A stretch of 64,000 nt of DNA, from the NCBI GenBank assembly GCA_003161575.1, contig PMOE01000059.1:35958-99957 (forward strand). Direction: 5' to 3'. This document shows positions 17,318-27,476 of this stretch, in pieces. Position numbers and translations under genes: made by a program. Numbering within the stretch: the first letter of the stretch is position 1; each line of letters starts with the position of its first letter. The notes beneath the pieces were generated by a model that was given only the letters and a program-made list of their open reading frames with translations, was not told where the DNA came from and ran no database searches. Source of the DNA: Acidimicrobiaceae bacterium (lineage in GTDB: Bacteria > Actinomycetota > Acidimicrobiia > Acidimicrobiales > RAAP-2).

Positions 17318-17554
17318 TCAGACTCGTGAGCCAGCGTGGCAGGCGCAACCCCCGCCGCACCCACCGGCGACCGGGGTACCGCAACCCCGAGCGGCAGGAT
17401 CAGGCGCCGAACCGACGGTGGCGAACACCGCGAGCAGGCGCACCGCACCACGGTGACTGGCCGGACAGGTCGTCGGCGCGTCTGCGTCGGCCATCGCCCG
17501 GCGTGGCTCGTAGACCACGGCACAGGTCGAACACCGGTATTCGTAGAGCGCCAC
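17318..17554 (-). CDS. FmdB-family zinc-ribbon protein
   Basis: A 78-aa protein beginning MALYEYRCSTCAVVYEPRRAM. The first CxxC and the later CPASH supply a zinc ribbon in which the second knuckle is Cys-x3-His rather than CxxC. The C-terminus is Gly/Cys-rich (GCGTPVAGGCGGGCACHAG), a feature also seen in FmdB-type putative regulators. Family role is unproven; FmdB was named next to a formamidase gene. It heads a two-gene operon with the hypothetical protein downstream. Confidence 0.85.
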   Translation of the reverse strand: MALYEYRCSTCAVVYEPRRAMADADAPTTCPASHRGAVRLLAVFATVGSAPDPAARGCGTPVAGGCGGGCACHAGSRV

Positions 17555-17677
17555 GCCTTACCTCCCCGGCTTCACCCTACTGGCGTTTCTGACGGGCATC
17601 GGGGGCCAATTGGGGCGCCGATCGGTGAAACGCGCCGACGATCATCCGTCCGCACACCATCGTGGTACCGGGCGTGC

Positions 17678-19090
17678 TCAGGGTTGGATGAAGGCGTAGA
17701 TCCCGAAGCCGTTGTACCAGATCGAGTCGCCGGGCAAGAAGGGGCCGTTCAAGACCACCGCGTTCTCGCCGCCGGTGCCGGGCCCGGCGTCGCCCTCGAT
17801 GGTCACGATGGCGCCGTCGGGCCAGACCTGGGCGACGATGCCCGTGTGCACCGACGTCGAGGTGGTGGCCGGACCGCTCCCGTACAGAACGTCGTCCCCG
17901 GGCACCGGGACCGCGGTCCCGGCGAGCACGGTGGCGTGTTGTTGCGCCCAGTACAAGATGCTGCCGGTGAACGGGTAGGACGGGATGCCGGTGCCGCCCT
18001 GCTGCATGGCCCAGGTGGCGAACAACGCGCACCATTCCTCACAAGGGCCGTAGGGGTTGCAGTAGCGCCCCGGATTCGGATCGGGCCGTACCTGGGTCTC
18101 GGCCGCGGCCACGATCGCCGCTGATCCGGGGAAGGTGCCGTTCGGTGGCGGATTGGCGAAGGTGTAGTTGAAGGCATCGGGACCGAGCAGCCAGTACCCG
18201 TGACCGTCGGCGGTCGGAACCAGCTGGGTGATGGGCGCGGCCGGGCCGCCGCCGCCCATTGAGCCGTAGTACGTGGCGTCGCCGAAGGTGAAGACACCGC
18301 CGTCCCAGGCCACCAGCCAGTAGCCCTTGCCGTCGGGGGTGGCGGCCATCGACAGGATCCCGTCGTTGAGCGGCTTGCCGCCCATCGAGCCATAGAACTT
18401 GGCGTCCCCGTAGGCGAAGATGCCGCCGTCCGCCCCGACCTGCCAGTAGCCATCTCCGTCGGGGGTGGTCGCCATGGCGACGATCGGTGCGGCCAATCGC
18501 TTGGCGCCTATGGAGCCGTAGAAAGTGGCGTCCCCGTAGGAGAACATCCCTCCGTCGTCGGCCACCAGCCAATAGCCCTTGCCGTCGGGGGTGGACGCCA
18601 TGCCCACGATGGGTTTGTTGAGGGTCGATCCCCCCATCGAGCCGTAGAACGTGGCGTCACCGAAGGCGAAGATCCCACCGTCGAACCCGACCAGCCAGTA
18701 CCCGCGGTCATCGGGCGTCGCCGCCATGCCGACGATAGGTCCCTGCAGGGTCAGGGCCCCGAGGGACCCGTAGAAATTGGCGGTGCCGAAGTTGTAGACA
18801 CCCCCGTCGGCCCCGGCCAGCCAGTAGCCGCCGCCGTCGGTGGTGGCCACCATGGCCACGACGGGCGAGTTGAAGGTGAGCGCCGACCCTGCCGCCCCGG
18901 CGAGGCTCGGCGCGCCGATCTCGGCGTCCCCGTAGGAATAGACCCCCCCGCCCGGATAGACCGCGGCGTGAAGTCCCGACCGTTCGGCTCCGGCCGTGGC
19001 GGACACCAAGACGGGGACGAGGAGCAGTGCTGCGATCAGCCCGAGCAGGGCGCTGACACAGAGGATCCGGGCGTGGAGCCTACCGAGCAT
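17678..19090 (-). CDS. Secreted CHAP-domain protein with propeller repeats
   Basis: A 470-aa exported protein. Residues 1-33 form a signal peptide ([23 protein letters not shown]). Residues 40-330 contain seven copies of a 42-aa unit with core GYWLVG-DGG-FxFGDAxFYGS, enough for a seven-bladed beta-propeller. The C-terminal CHAP-type domain has the cysteine in [10 protein letters not shown] and histidine in [10 protein letters not shown], plausible for amidase/peptidase activity on peptidoglycan. ATG 19090 was chosen because the signal peptide follows it. Such GYW-repeat proteins are, to my knowledge, common in Acidimicrobiia. Transcribed divergently from acnA. Confidence 0.85.
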   Translation of the reverse strand: MLGRLHARILCVSALLGLIAALLLVPVLVSATAGAERSGLHAAVYPGGGVYSYGDAEIGAPSLAGAAGSALTFNSPVVAMVATTDGGGYWLAGADGGVYNFGTANFYGSLGALTLQGPIVGMAATPDDRGYWLVGFDGGIFAFGDATFYGSMGGSTLNKPIVGMASTPDGKGYWLVADDGGMFSYGDATFYGSIGAKRLAAPIVAMATTPDGDGYWQVGADGGIFAYGDAKFYGSMGGKPLNDGILSMAATPDGKGYWLVAWDGGVFTFGDATYYGSMGGGGPAAPITQLVPTADGHGYWLLGPDAFNYTFANPPPNGTFPGSAAIVAAAETQVRPDPNPGRYCNPYGPCEEWCALFATWAMQQGGTGIPSYPFTGSILYWAQQHATVLAGTAVPVPGDDVLYGSGPATTSTSVHTGIVAQVWPDGAIVTIEGDAGPGTGGENAVVLNGPFLPGDSIWYNGFGIYAFIQP

Positions 19091-19208
19091 CTCATCAGAG
19101 ATTCTGGCAGACCGAGTGCACCCAAGTGACCACACCCCCGACCAGATCCGACGAGCCGGCTGGGCGGCGATGGGCACACAGGACCAGCAGGCGGGCAGAA
19201 TGGGCCCC

Positions 19209-21923
19209 ATGACCCCCGACGCCCGCTCCCACCCCGACAGCTTCGCCTCCCGCCAAGCCCTGACGGTGGGCGACCGGCGTTTCGAGATCTTCTCCCTGTC
19301 GGCCAACGCGCTCACCGGCGGCCACGACGTGGCCCGGTTGCCCTACAGCGTCAAGGTGCTGTTGGAGAACCTGTTGCGCCACGAGGACGGACTCCGGGTC
19401 AGCGCGGCCGACGTCGAGTCGGTGGCCGCGTGGGGACGTCACCCCGAGGCGCACGGCGCCAACGCCGGCGACGACGCCCGCGAGATCGCATTCACCCCCG
19501 AGCGGGTGCTCATGCAGGACTTCACCGGCGTGCCGGCGGTGGTCGACCTGGCCGCCATGCGCGACGCCCTCGGGGTCCTCGGGGGTAATCCGGCGCGTAT
19601 CAACCCGCTGGTGCCGGTCGAGCTGGTGATCGATCACTCGGTCATCGCCGAGCGCTCGGGGGTGGCGTCGGCGTTCGAGGACAACGTCGGTATCGAGTAC
19701 GAACGCAACCTCGAGCGCTACCAGTTGTTGCGCTGGGCCCAGGGTTCCTTCGACGGTTTCCGGGTCGTCCCTCCCGGCACGGGCATCTGCCACCAGGTCA
19801 ATCTCGAATACCTCTCACGGGTGGTCTTTGCCGCGCCCGACGGGCGGGCCTACCCCGACACTTTTGTGGGCACCGACTCGCATTCGACGATGGTCAACGG
19901 CCTCGGCGTGCTCGGCTGGGGGGTCGGAGGCATCGAGGCCGAGGCGGCCATGCTGGGCCAGCCCCTCTCCATGTTGCTGCCGCCGGTCGTCGGGCTGCGC
20001 CTCTTCGGCCAGACGCCCGAGGGCACCACGGCGACCGATCTGGTGCTGACGATCACCGAGCTCTTGCGCCACCACGGGGTAGTCGGAAAGTTCGTCGAAG
20101 CCTTCGGCCCCGGGGTGGCCACGGTCCCCGTCGAGAACCGGGCCACCATCGGGAACATGTCCCCGGAGTACGGGGCCACCTGCACCATCTTCCCGATCGA
20201 CGGCGCCACCATCGAGTACCTCCGCTTCACCGGGCGCGACCGCGAGCAGCTGGCCCTGGTCGAGGCCTACGCCAAAGCGCAGGGCCTATGGCACGAGACC
20301 GAGGGGGACGAGCCGGTCTACTCAGAGATCGTCGAACTCGATCTCTCGAGCGTGGTCCCGAGCCTCGCCGGCCCGGCCCGGCCCCAGGACCGGGTGTCCC
20401 TCGCCGGTGCGGGGGCGGCCTACCGGTCGGCCCTCGGCCGCTCGCCGACGTCGGCCCCGGTGCGGCCCGACAAGGCGGCGGGCGGCGATAACCACGAGAT
20501 CAACGACGGTGACGTCGTCATCGCGGCGATCACCAGCTGCACGAACACCTCCAACCCCCAGGTCATGGTGGCGGCCGGTCTGCTCGCTCGCCGGGCCATC
20601 GAGCGTGGCCTCGCCACCAAGCCCTGGGTCAAGACCACGCTCGCCCCCGGATCGCGCGTCGTCATGGACTACCTCGAGCGGGCCGGCCTCGTCGAGCCGC
20701 TCGAGCAGCTCGGCTTCTACCTGGTGGGCTTCGGCTGCACCACCTGCATCGGAAACTCGGGGCCCCTCCTCGACGGTCTGAGCGCGCCGGTCCAAGAGCA
20801 CGGACTCTCCGTGGTCTCGGTGCTGTCGGGCAACAGGAACTTCGAGGGTCGGATCCATCCCGATGTCCGGATGAACTACCTGGCATCCCCGCCCCTGGTG
20901 GTCGCCTACGCCCTGGCCGGCACCATGGACATTGACCTGTCGAGCGATCCGATCGGGACCGACGCCGAGGGGCACCCGGTGCACCTGGCCGATTTGTGGC
21001 CGACCTCGACCGAGGTGGCCGAGGTCATCCGAGCCTCCCTCACCTCCGAGGAGTTCACGAACCGCTACGCCTCGGTGTTCGACGGTGATGAACGTTGGCG
21101 ATCGGTCTCGGTAGCCGAAAGTGAGACCTTCGCCTGGAACGGGCGGTCCACATACGTGCTCCAACCACCCTTTTTCGACCAGATGGGCTCGGAGCCGTCC
21201 CCGGTCGCCGACATCGTCGGGGCCCGGGTCCTCGCGATGCTCGGCGACAGCGTGACCACCGACCACATCTCACCCGCGGGGTCGATCAAACCAAGCTCGC
21301 CGGCCGGTGCCTACCTCGTCACCCTCGGCGTCGATCCCGGCGAGTTCAACTCCTACGGGGCCCGCCGGGGCAACCACGAAGTGATGATGCGCGGAACGTT
21401 CGCCAACGTCCGCTTGCGCAACCAGCTCGCACCGGGCACCGAGGGCGGGGTCACCGTCCACCTCCCCGGCGGCGAGCAGATGAGCATCTACGCCGCGGCC
21501 ATGGAGTACGCCACGGAGCACATCCCGCTCGTGGTGCTCGCCGGCAAGGAGTACGGCTCGGGCTCGAGCCGGGACTGGGCGGCCAAGGGCACGCTCCTGC
21601 TCGGCGTCCGCGCCGTGATCGCCGAGAGTTACGAGCGCATTCACCGCTCGAACCTGGTGGGGATGGGCGTGCTGCCGCTCCAGTACCTACCGGGCGAGTC
21701 GGCCGCCGCACTCGGACTCGACGGACACGAGAGCTACTCCATCACCGGCGTCGAGGCCCTGAACGACGGCACCGTGCCCAAAGAGGTGGCGGTGCGGGCG
21801 CAAAGAGGCGACGGGTCGGGCGCCGAGTTCGCGGCGCGGGTCCGCATCGACACCCCGATGGAGGCCGAGTACTACCGCCACGGCGGGATCCTGCGCTACG
21901 TGTTGCGCCAACTCGCCCGCTGA
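19209..21923 (+). CDS. acnA: Aconitate hydratase A
   Basis: TCA-cycle isomerisation of citrate to isocitrate by a [4Fe-4S] enzyme. The 904-aa length is normal. Cluster cysteines are in SCTNTSNP and in [10 protein letters not shown]. Other motifs are [27 protein letters not shown] and the C-terminal swivel domain [15 protein letters not shown]. Start is ATG 19209 or ATG 19200; I prefer 19209 because a CAGAAT hexamer lies 7 nt before it and [12 protein letters not shown] resembles usual AcnA N-termini. The longer open frame back to 18996 overlaps the CHAP signal peptide and is rejected. Monocistronic. Confidence 0.96.
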   Translation: MTPDARSHPDSFASRQALTVGDRRFEIFSLSANALTGGHDVARLPYSVKVLLENLLRHEDGLRVSAADVESVAAWGRHPEAHGANAGDDAREIAFTPERVLMQDFTGVPAVVDLAAMRDALGVLGGNPARINPLVPVELVIDHSVIAERSGVASAFEDNVGIEYERNLERYQLLRWAQGSFDGFRVVPPGTGICHQVNLEYLSRVVFAAPDGRAYPDTFVGTDSHSTMVNGLGVLGWGVGGIEAEAAMLGQPLSMLLPPVVGLRLFGQTPEGTTATDLVLTITELLRHHGVVGKFVEAFGPGVATVPVENRATIGNMSPEYGATCTIFPIDGATIEYLRFTGRDREQLALVEAYAKAQGLWHETEGDEPVYSEIVELDLSSVVPSLAGPARPQDRVSLAGAGAAYRSALGRSPTSAPVRPDKAAGGDNHEINDGDVVIAAITSCTNTSNPQVMVAAGLLARRAIERGLATKPWVKTTLAPGSRVVMDYLERAGLVEPLEQLGFYLVGFGCTTCIGNSGPLLDGLSAPVQEHGLSVVSVLSGNRNFEGRIHPDVRMNYLASPPLVVAYALAGTMDIDLSSDPIGTDAEGHPVHLADLWPTSTEVAEVIRASLTSEEFTNRYASVFDGDERWRSVSVAESETFAWNGRSTYVLQPPFFDQMGSEPSPVADIVGARVLAMLGDSVTTDHISPAGSIKPSSPAGAYLVTLGVDPGEFNSYGARRGNHEVMMRGTFANVRLRNQLAPGTEGGVTVHLPGGEQMSIYAAAMEYATEHIPLVVLAGKEYGSGSSRDWAAKGTLLLGVRAVIAESYERIHRSNLVGMGVLPLQYLPGESAAALGLDGHESYSITGVEALNDGTVPKEVAVRAQRGDGSGAEFAARVRIDTPMEAEYYRHGGILRYVLRQLAR

Positions 21924-21951
21924 GCCGCGTTCCGCCGACACCGCCCGGCCC

Positions 21952-22635
21952 TCACGGTGCCAGGGCGACGAGCCGGTCCAACATCGGGCGGCCGACCGCT
22001 TCGGCCTGGCCCAGACGGCGGGGGTCGAGTTGCACGCCCGAAGGCAGGTGGGGCGCCCACCCGCCGGCCAGCGCGGCGTCGACCTCGACATGGAACTGGA
22101 GGCCGTAGGCCCGGTCTCCGACGCAGAACCCCTGATGGTCGTAGCGGTCGCTGCGGGCCAGCAGGCGCGCCCCGTCGGGCAGCGAGAAGGTGTCGGCGTG
22201 CCAGTGCACGCAGGGCAACGGGCTGCCGGCCGGTCCGAGCACCGGGTCGTCGTCTCCGGCCGTCGTGAGCGTCACCGCCCCGAGACCGATCTCGGCGGCG
22301 TCACCCGTCCACACCGTCGCGCCGAGGGCCAGAGCCAGCTGCTGGGCCCCGAGACACACCCCGAGGACCACGAGGCCGGCGCCAACCGCTGCCGCCAGTG
22401 CCCGGCGCTCGGGCTCGAGCCACCGATGGGTCGTCTCGTCGTGGACACCCATCGGGCCGCCGAGGACGACCAGTCCGGCGAGTTCTGTTATCTCCGATGG
22501 TGCGGGGAGTTCCTCGCCGCAGTCGACCCGGCACACCGACCACCGCTGGCCGGCCTTGTCGAGCGCCGCGCCCACCAGCCCGGGACCCTCGTGGGCGACG
22601 TGTTGGACCACCAGCCACCGTCGGCTCTCGTCCAT
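21952..22635 (-). CDS. Type 1 glutamine amidotransferase
   Basis: A 227-aa stand-alone class I amidotransferase domain. The nucleophile is in GVCLGAQ, and the His-Glu pair in GLQFHVEVD completes the triad. GLVVLGGPMGV is the family oxyanion region. Such proteins release ammonia from glutamine or act as GMP-synthase-like hydrolases; the acceptor partner is not evident. It is the last gene of a helicase/PIG-L/amidotransferase operon, starting 15 nt after the PIG-L stop codon. Confidence 0.88.
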   Translation of the reverse strand: MDESRRWLVVQHVAHEGPGLVGAALDKAGQRWSVCRVDCGEELPAPSEITELAGLVVLGGPMGVHDETTHRWLEPERRALAAAVGAGLVVLGVCLGAQQLALALGATVWTGDAAEIGLGAVTLTTAGDDDPVLGPAGSPLPCVHWHADTFSLPDGARLLARSDRYDHQGFCVGDRAYGLQFHVEVDAALAGGWAPHLPSGVQLDPRRLGQAEAVGRPMLDRLVALAP

Positions 22636-22650
22636 CGGGTTTCGGTTCCC

Positions 22651-23400
22651 TCAGCGGCTCTGGACGACCCGGTACGCCTCGCCCAGCGCCCCGTCGGGGA
22701 GACCCGCTGACCGGGCGACCGCCGAGCTCCATTCACGCAGCATCTTGTCGAGGTCGTCGCGCTCGGCGACTTGGCTCTGATGGCGCATGAGCGCGGCCAC
22801 CTTGGTGTCGAAGGCGTCGGTGATGTCGACGACGATGTTGGGATTCTCGAAAGCCATGAGCCAGATCTCATCAACGGTGTGGGGCTCAAGACCTTCTTTT
22901 TCGAGGAGTTCTGGATGGGCGAAGGGATTGCGGGCGTCGGGGTAGACGGCGCACGCCGCCGCTTCGCCGGCCGCGAGATGGTCGGGGTGGCTGGCGTAGA
23001 TGCGTTCCCAGTTGCGCTCGGGTGACTGGGTGAGAACCCGCTGGGGACGGTACTGGCGGATGACCCGGCTGATATCGCGGCGCAGATCGAGCGTGCATTC
23101 GAGGCGACCGTCGGGATAGCCGAGGAAGGTCACGTCGTGCACCCCCACCTCGGCTGCCGCGGCGCGCTGTTCACGTTGGCGGATCTCGGCCATCTCGGCC
23201 CGGGTGATCGAGCGGTCCGAGCCTCCGGCGTCGCCGTCCGTGACGATGCAGTAGGCCACCTCGATCCCCGCAGCCCGGAACGTGGCGACGGTGCCGGCGG
23301 ATCCGAAGTCCACGTCGTCGGGGTGGGCGGTGACCACCAACACCCGGTCCACCCCGTCGGTGGCGCTCCAGCGGCGCGTCGGGAGTTCGTCGTCGGTCAT
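22651..23400 (-). CDS. PIG-L family (GlcNAc-PI/mycothiol-type) deacetylase
   Basis: Zinc-dependent deacetylase of 249 aa. The signature AHPDDVDFGSAGT (zinc ligands His and Asp, catalytic Asp) is near residue 26, and the third ligand lies in SHPDHLAAGEAA. The family includes MshB and Mca of mycothiol metabolism and bacillithiol BshB. The sequence lacks enough landmarks to choose among these. It lies 30 nt behind the DEAD-box helicase gene. Confidence 0.88.
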   Translation of the reverse strand: MTDDELPTRRWSATDGVDRVLVVTAHPDDVDFGSAGTVATFRAAGIEVAYCIVTDGDAGGSDRSITRAEMAEIRQREQRAAAAEVGVHDVTFLGYPDGRLECTLDLRRDISRVIRQYRPQRVLTQSPERNWERIYASHPDHLAAGEAAACAVYPDARNPFAHPELLEKEGLEPHTVDEIWLMAFENPNIVVDITDAFDTKVAALMRHQSQVAERDDLDKMLREWSSAVARSAGLPDGALGEAYRVVQSR

Positions 23401-23430
23401 CTGATGCCGAGATCGGTCAGGACGGCGCGA

Positions 23431-24726
23431 TCAGAGCACACCGTCGCCGGGCGAAGGGTGCCAGGCGGCGAGGGCGGCGAGGCGGGGGTCGTTGGAGAAC
23501 ATCTCGACGATCGGGATCCGCAGGCCGAGACGGCGCTGGATCACCTCGGTCTCGACGGCCTGGTTCCACAGCGACAACGTGGCCACCACCCCGGTCGATC
23601 CGGCGCGGGCGGTCCGACCGGACCGGTGGAGGTAGGCCTTGTGGTCCTCAGGCGGGTCGTAGTGGATGACGATGTCGACCGCCTCGATGTGCAGTCCCCG
23701 GGCGGCCACGTCGGTCGCCACCAGCACGTGCAGCTTGCCCGAGGAGAAGTCGGCCAGGGCCCGCTCCCGGTTCGCCTGGCGCAGATCGCCGTGGATGGCC
23801 GCGGTCCTAATCCCTTCCTTGTTGAGCTGTTCGACGAGGCGGTCCGCACCCCGCTTGGTCCGCACGAAGATCAGGGCCTTGTCGAGGCCCCGGCAGATCG
23901 CCGCGGCCACCTTGACCTTGTCCATCTGGTGGACCTGGAGGAAGCGGTGCTCCATCGCGGAGACCGTTTGGGTGTTCGATGCCACCTCGTGGAATACCGG
24001 ATCGGTCAGGTAGCGCTGCACCAGGCGGTCGACAGCTCCGTCGAGGGTGGCCGAGAACAACAAGGTCTGATGATCGCGCTCGAGTCGACGGAGCACCCAC
24101 TCGACCTGGGGCATGAACCCCATGTCGGCCATGCGGTCGGCCTCGTCGAGCACCAGGATCTCGACGTCGGCCACCGACAACTCACCACGGTCGCCGAGAT
24201 CGATCAGCCGACCGGGGGTGGCGATGATGACCTCGACGCCCTTGCGCAACTTGGTGACCTGCCGGTCGATGTCGGCACCGCCGTAGACCGAGGCGATCCG
24301 CAGCCCCACGGTGGCGGCCAGAGGCGCCATGACGTCATGGACCTGGACGGCCAGTTCCCTCGTCGGCAGGAGCACCAGGGCCAGGGGGCGGGCCGGCCGT
24401 CCCGGCCGGTCCTCGGCCCTGCCGCCGTTCTCGGCCACCCGGGCGGCGGTGCGTTGGAGGAGCGGCAGCCCGAAGGCCAAGGTCTTGCCGGACCCGGTCT
24501 TGGCCTTGCCGCAGACGTCGCGCCCGGCCATCGCGTCGGCGATGGTGAGCGCCTGGATGGGGAACGAGGTGGTGATGCCCTGACCGGCCAGAGCCGTGGT
24601 CAACGGCTCGCTGACCCCAAGAGACTCGAAGGTCCGGGCGGTTTCGTAGGTGTCGCCGGTTTCGGGGCCTGCAGCCTCACCGGCCTCCTCGGCCGAAGGG
24701 TCGGGGAGAAGACTTTTGACTGTCAT
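23431..24726 (-). CDS. DEAD-box RNA helicase
   Basis: ATP-dependent RNA helicase of 431 aa. In order: Q motif FESLGVSEPL...SFPIQ, Walker A AKTGSGKT, PTRELA, TPGRLIDL, DEAD box VLDEADRM, SAT, and in the second domain ATDVAARGLHI and HRSGRTARAG. The C-terminal tail beyond the core is short, without a basic RNA-binding extension. ATG 24726 is preceded by AGAGAG. It starts from a 192-nt divergent region shared with bcp. Role likely in RNA degradation or ribosome assembly. Confidence 0.95.
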   Translation of the reverse strand: MTVKSLLPDPSAEEAGEAAGPETGDTYETARTFESLGVSEPLTTALAGQGITTSFPIQALTIADAMAGRDVCGKAKTGSGKTLAFGLPLLQRTAARVAENGGRAEDRPGRPARPLALVLLPTRELAVQVHDVMAPLAATVGLRIASVYGGADIDRQVTKLRKGVEVIIATPGRLIDLGDRGELSVADVEILVLDEADRMADMGFMPQVEWVLRRLERDHQTLLFSATLDGAVDRLVQRYLTDPVFHEVASNTQTVSAMEHRFLQVHQMDKVKVAAAICRGLDKALIFVRTKRGADRLVEQLNKEGIRTAAIHGDLRQANRERALADFSSGKLHVLVATDVAARGLHIEAVDIVIHYDPPEDHKAYLHRSGRTARAGSTGVVATLSLWNQAVETEVIQRRLGLRIPIVEMFSNDPRLAALAAWHPSPGDGVL

Positions 24727-24918
24727 GTTCCGCTCTCTCTGATTCGGCGGGGCCCGGCGCCGGCCAAGAGAAGAGGGAAAGGGTGGGCCCAGACGGCCAA
24801 CTGCATCGTGGCTGTCATCTTCCAGGGTACCAGGGCAACGCTGTATCCAGGCGCAATACCCGACGGTGTGCCAAGGTAAGCCCGAATTGAAGGCGAGCAC
24901 ATTGAAGGGGAGCTGACC

Positions 24919-25392
24919 ATGGCCAGGCTGGAAGCAGGAAAGAAAGCCCCGGCGTTCGCCCTCGCCGATCAGGACGAAAAGAAGGTCGCGCTGAAGGACT
25001 TCACCGGCGCCCCGGTGATTGTCTACTTCTACCCGGCCGACGACACCCCGGGGTGCACCAAAGAGGCGTGCCAGTTCAACGACAACCTGCGGGCCTTCTC
25101 CCGGGCCGGCGCCGCAGTGGTCGGGATCTCACCGCAGGGGTCGGCCTCCCACCAGAAGTTCCGGGCCAAGTACGGCCTGAAATTCCCGCTGTTGTCTGAC
25201 CCCAACCACAAGGTGATGGAGGCCTACGGCGCCTGGGGCGAAAAGACCATGTACGGCAAGAAGACGACGGGCACCATCCGGTCGACCTTCCTCATCGACC
25301 CAAAGGGCGTGATCCGGCGCGCCTGGTACAACGTCCGGGCCGACGGGCACGCCGACAAGGTGCTCGAGGAGCTGAAGGACCTCGGCGCCTGA
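24919..25392 (+). CDS. bcp: Thiol peroxidase / peroxiredoxin, Bcp type
   Basis: Peroxide reduction using thioredoxin. The 157-aa protein has the peroxidatic cysteine in PADDTPGCTKEAC (C46) and a second cysteine at C51, the atypical 2-Cys spacing of BCP/PrxQ. An AAGGGGAGCTGACC Shine-Dalgarno region precedes ATG. It is divergent from the helicase operon and convergent with the DNA glycosylase gene. Confidence 0.95.
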   Translation: MARLEAGKKAPAFALADQDEKKVALKDFTGAPVIVYFYPADDTPGCTKEACQFNDNLRAFSRAGAAVVGISPQGSASHQKFRAKYGLKFPLLSDPNHKVMEAYGAWGEKTMYGKKTTGTIRSTFLIDPKGVIRRAWYNVRADGHADKVLEELKDLGA

Positions 25393-25463
25393 TCCGCCCG
25401 GCCCCTCCATCCGGCGCGACCGGCCGCTGACGTCGGCGGGCCGGGACGACCCGACGCCGTGGG

Positions 25464-26255
25464 TTATCGCTGATGGGCCGGGCACCACCAGGTCGTCCGG
25501 CCCCCCACTTGCTCGTGGCGCAGTGGCGCCGCGTCGCGCGGGCAGTGGCCGCCGGCTCGACGCTCAGCCATGAGGTCGCCGGTGTGGGAGCCGCCGCGTC
25601 CGGACAGGTCGGTCAACGTCGAACGCAGGGCCCGGTGCAGCCGGCGGTGCTCGGCGTCGGTGAGGGATCCGCAACGGCGCCGCGGCGAGAGGCCGGCCCG
25701 CCAGAGGATCTCGTCAGCCAGCAGGTTGCCGATCCCGGCCAGGTGGGCCTGGTCCTGCAAGCGGGCCTTCACCGGCGGCCCGCCGCCGCTGATCCGGGTG
25801 GCGAGCGCTCTGCGCAGGGCGGCCGGAGTGACGCTCAGGGCGTCAGGGCCGAGGGCGTCGACTGCCGGGTCGAGCTCGACCCGGCCGAAGCGGCGGGGAT
25901 CGTGGAGCGCGAGCGATCCCCCATCGACGAAGCCGAGCGCAAACCGGACCCAGCGCTCGGAATGGTGGCCCGAGGAATACAACAACCGGTCGATGGCCAT
26001 GCGGTCGTCGACGACCAGCGTGCCGGTCATCCCGAAGCGGACGCCGAGAGTCGGCCCGGCCGATTCCATCAGGAGCAGCTTGCCGAGACGACGGGCGACG
26101 GTGAAGCGGCACCCGACAAGGCCGTGTGTAAGACCGGCTGTGGTGGTGTTCTCGGCCAGGCAGTGCGGGTCAGGGACCGACACGCCGGAGATCTCCCGGT
26201 CGAGCGCTCCTTCGGCCAGTTGCCGGTAGGACTCCACCTCGAGGATCTCAGGCAC
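25464..26255 (-). CDS. Fpg/Nei-family DNA glycosylase with altered zinc finger
   Basis: Base-excision repair glycosylase/lyase for oxidised bases. The GTG start yields PEILEVESYR, keeping the essential N-terminal Pro-Glu; the usual next residues GP are IL. RRLGKLLLM supplies the beta-hairpin lysine and GIGNLLADEILWRAGLSP is the helix-two-turn-helix. The C-terminal zinc finger reads CPRDA...WWCPAHQ: positions two and four of the four-cysteine finger are Asp and His. The finger arginine (GGRTTWW) is retained. 263 aa. Similar variants occur in actinobacterial second copies; zinc binding is therefore doubtful. Confidence 0.88.
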   Translation of the reverse strand: MPEILEVESYRQLAEGALDREISGVSVPDPHCLAENTTTAGLTHGLVGCRFTVARRLGKLLLMESAGPTLGVRFGMTGTLVVDDRMAIDRLLYSSGHHSERWVRFALGFVDGGSLALHDPRRFGRVELDPAVDALGPDALSVTPAALRRALATRISGGGPPVKARLQDQAHLAGIGNLLADEILWRAGLSPRRRCGSLTDAEHRRLHRALRSTLTDLSGRGGSHTGDLMAERRAGGHCPRDAAPLRHEQVGGRTTWWCPAHQR

Positions 26256-26330
26256 TCGATCGACGGTAACCGAGCGGCGGGGGCTTGCTGTCAACGAGTG
26301 GCGCTCGTCGGTCCACCCCGGGTGGCTCGA

Positions 26331-26336
26331 TATTGT
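26331..26336 (+). promoter_or_regulatory. -10 element for a leaderless FrhB-like transcript
   Basis: TATTGT lies 7 nt upstream of GTG 26344, the spacing expected if transcription starts at the first base of the start codon. No clear -35 hexamer is visible. Confidence 0.45.
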
Positions 26337-26343
26337 GTCCCCC

Positions 26344-27468
26344 GTGCCTCCCGAAAAGCCCCAGTGGGCCGAGTTGTTCACCGAGGTCGTGACCTCGGGC
26401 CTGTGCACGGGGTGCGCGGCCTGTGTCGTGGTCTGTCCCTACGACGTCTTGAGCTACGACGACACCGAGGGGCGCTACCGGCCCTTTCACGTACCTGAGG
26501 AGGGGGGCCCGGACAACTGCACCCACGGGGTGAAGGGCTGCACGCTGTGCACCAGGGCCTGCCCGCGCTTTCGTACCTGGGAGCCCGAGATCGAGAACCA
26601 CCTGTTCGGTCGGGAGCGCACCGACGACGAGGTCTCCGGCATCGCCGTCGACATGGTGCTGGCCCGGGCCACCGACCCCGACGTCCACGGGGCGGGCCAA
26701 GACGGTGGCTTCGTCTCGGCCCTACTCATCTTCGCACTCGAGCACGAGATGATCGACGCCGCCTTGGTCTCGGCCCTCGAGGGCGACGGCAGTTCATGGA
26801 AGGCGGTCCCCGCGGTCGCCCGCACCCGGGCCGACGTGCTGGCGACGGCCGGTTCCCGTTACACCTACTCGGCCAACCCGCTGGCCTACGCAGCAGCGAT
26901 CGAAGGCGGGGCCGAGAAGATCGCCCTCGTCGGCATGGGCTGCCAGGCCTCGGCCCCCCCGGTCATGGCGGCCCGCAAGGCCGGCAAGGTGGCCCGCCGA
27001 TTCGCCCTGTCCATCGGGTTGTTGTGCTCGAAGACCTTCGACGATGCCATCTTCCCCGAGCTCTTCGAGGCCCGCTACGGCCTGGCCCGAGAGGACATCG
27101 TCAAGATGAACATCAAAGGCGTGTTCCAGGTCTGGATGCGCGATGGTGCCTACCACGAGGTCCCGTTGAAAGAGGCCCACGCGTGGACCCGGGAGGGTTG
27201 CAAGTCCTGCCCGGACTTCGCCGCCGAACACGCCGACATCTCGACGGGGGGGATCGGGGCCTTCAACGACTGGACGCTGACCATCATCCGCACCGAGCGC
27301 GGCCGTGAGCTGTTCCACGCCATGGTGGCCGCAGACGCGGTCGAGGTCCGCCCGGTCGACGACGACCCCGGAGCCGTGGCCCTGCTGCGCAAGCTGAGCC
27401 GGGTGAGCCGGAAGCGCTGGCCGCAGAGCGCGGTGCCCATGCCCGGCCGCCTGCCCGCATCCACCTAG
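26344..27468 (+). CDS. Coenzyme F420 hydrogenase/dehydrogenase beta-subunit family protein
   Basis: FrhB-like electron-transfer flavoprotein of about 374 aa. The N-terminus has a ferredoxin-type [4Fe-4S] motif CTGCAACVVVCP and a second cysteine group CTLCTRACP preceded by a cysteine at NCTHG. The C-terminal FrhB domain contains GQDGGFVSALL, the GMGCQASAPPVM loop and CKSCPDFAAEHADISTGG. Members bind FAD, Fe-S clusters and often F420; the partner enzyme is not in this window. GTG 26344 is preferred over GTG 26335 because a TATTGT hexamer overlaps the latter. A thioesterase gene follows 8 nt downstream. Confidence 0.88.
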   Translation: MPPEKPQWAELFTEVVTSGLCTGCAACVVVCPYDVLSYDDTEGRYRPFHVPEEGGPDNCTHGVKGCTLCTRACPRFRTWEPEIENHLFGRERTDDEVSGIAVDMVLARATDPDVHGAGQDGGFVSALLIFALEHEMIDAALVSALEGDGSSWKAVPAVARTRADVLATAGSRYTYSANPLAYAAAIEGGAEKIALVGMGCQASAPPVMAARKAGKVARRFALSIGLLCSKTFDDAIFPELFEARYGLAREDIVKMNIKGVFQVWMRDGAYHEVPLKEAHAWTREGCKSCPDFAAEHADISTGGIGAFNDWTLTIIRTERGRELFHAMVAADAVEVRPVDDDPGAVALLRKLSRVSRKRWPQSAVPMPGRLPAST

Positions 27469-27476
27469 GTCCGGCC

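Noticed and set aside
18996-19208. Longer aconitase start giving 975 aa
   Set aside because: The extension overlaps the signal-peptide end of the divergent CHAP gene and does not resemble AcnA.
23137-24879. 580-codon plus-strand frame opposite the DEAD-box helicase
   Set aside because: Antisense shadow; all helicase motifs are on the minus strand in order.
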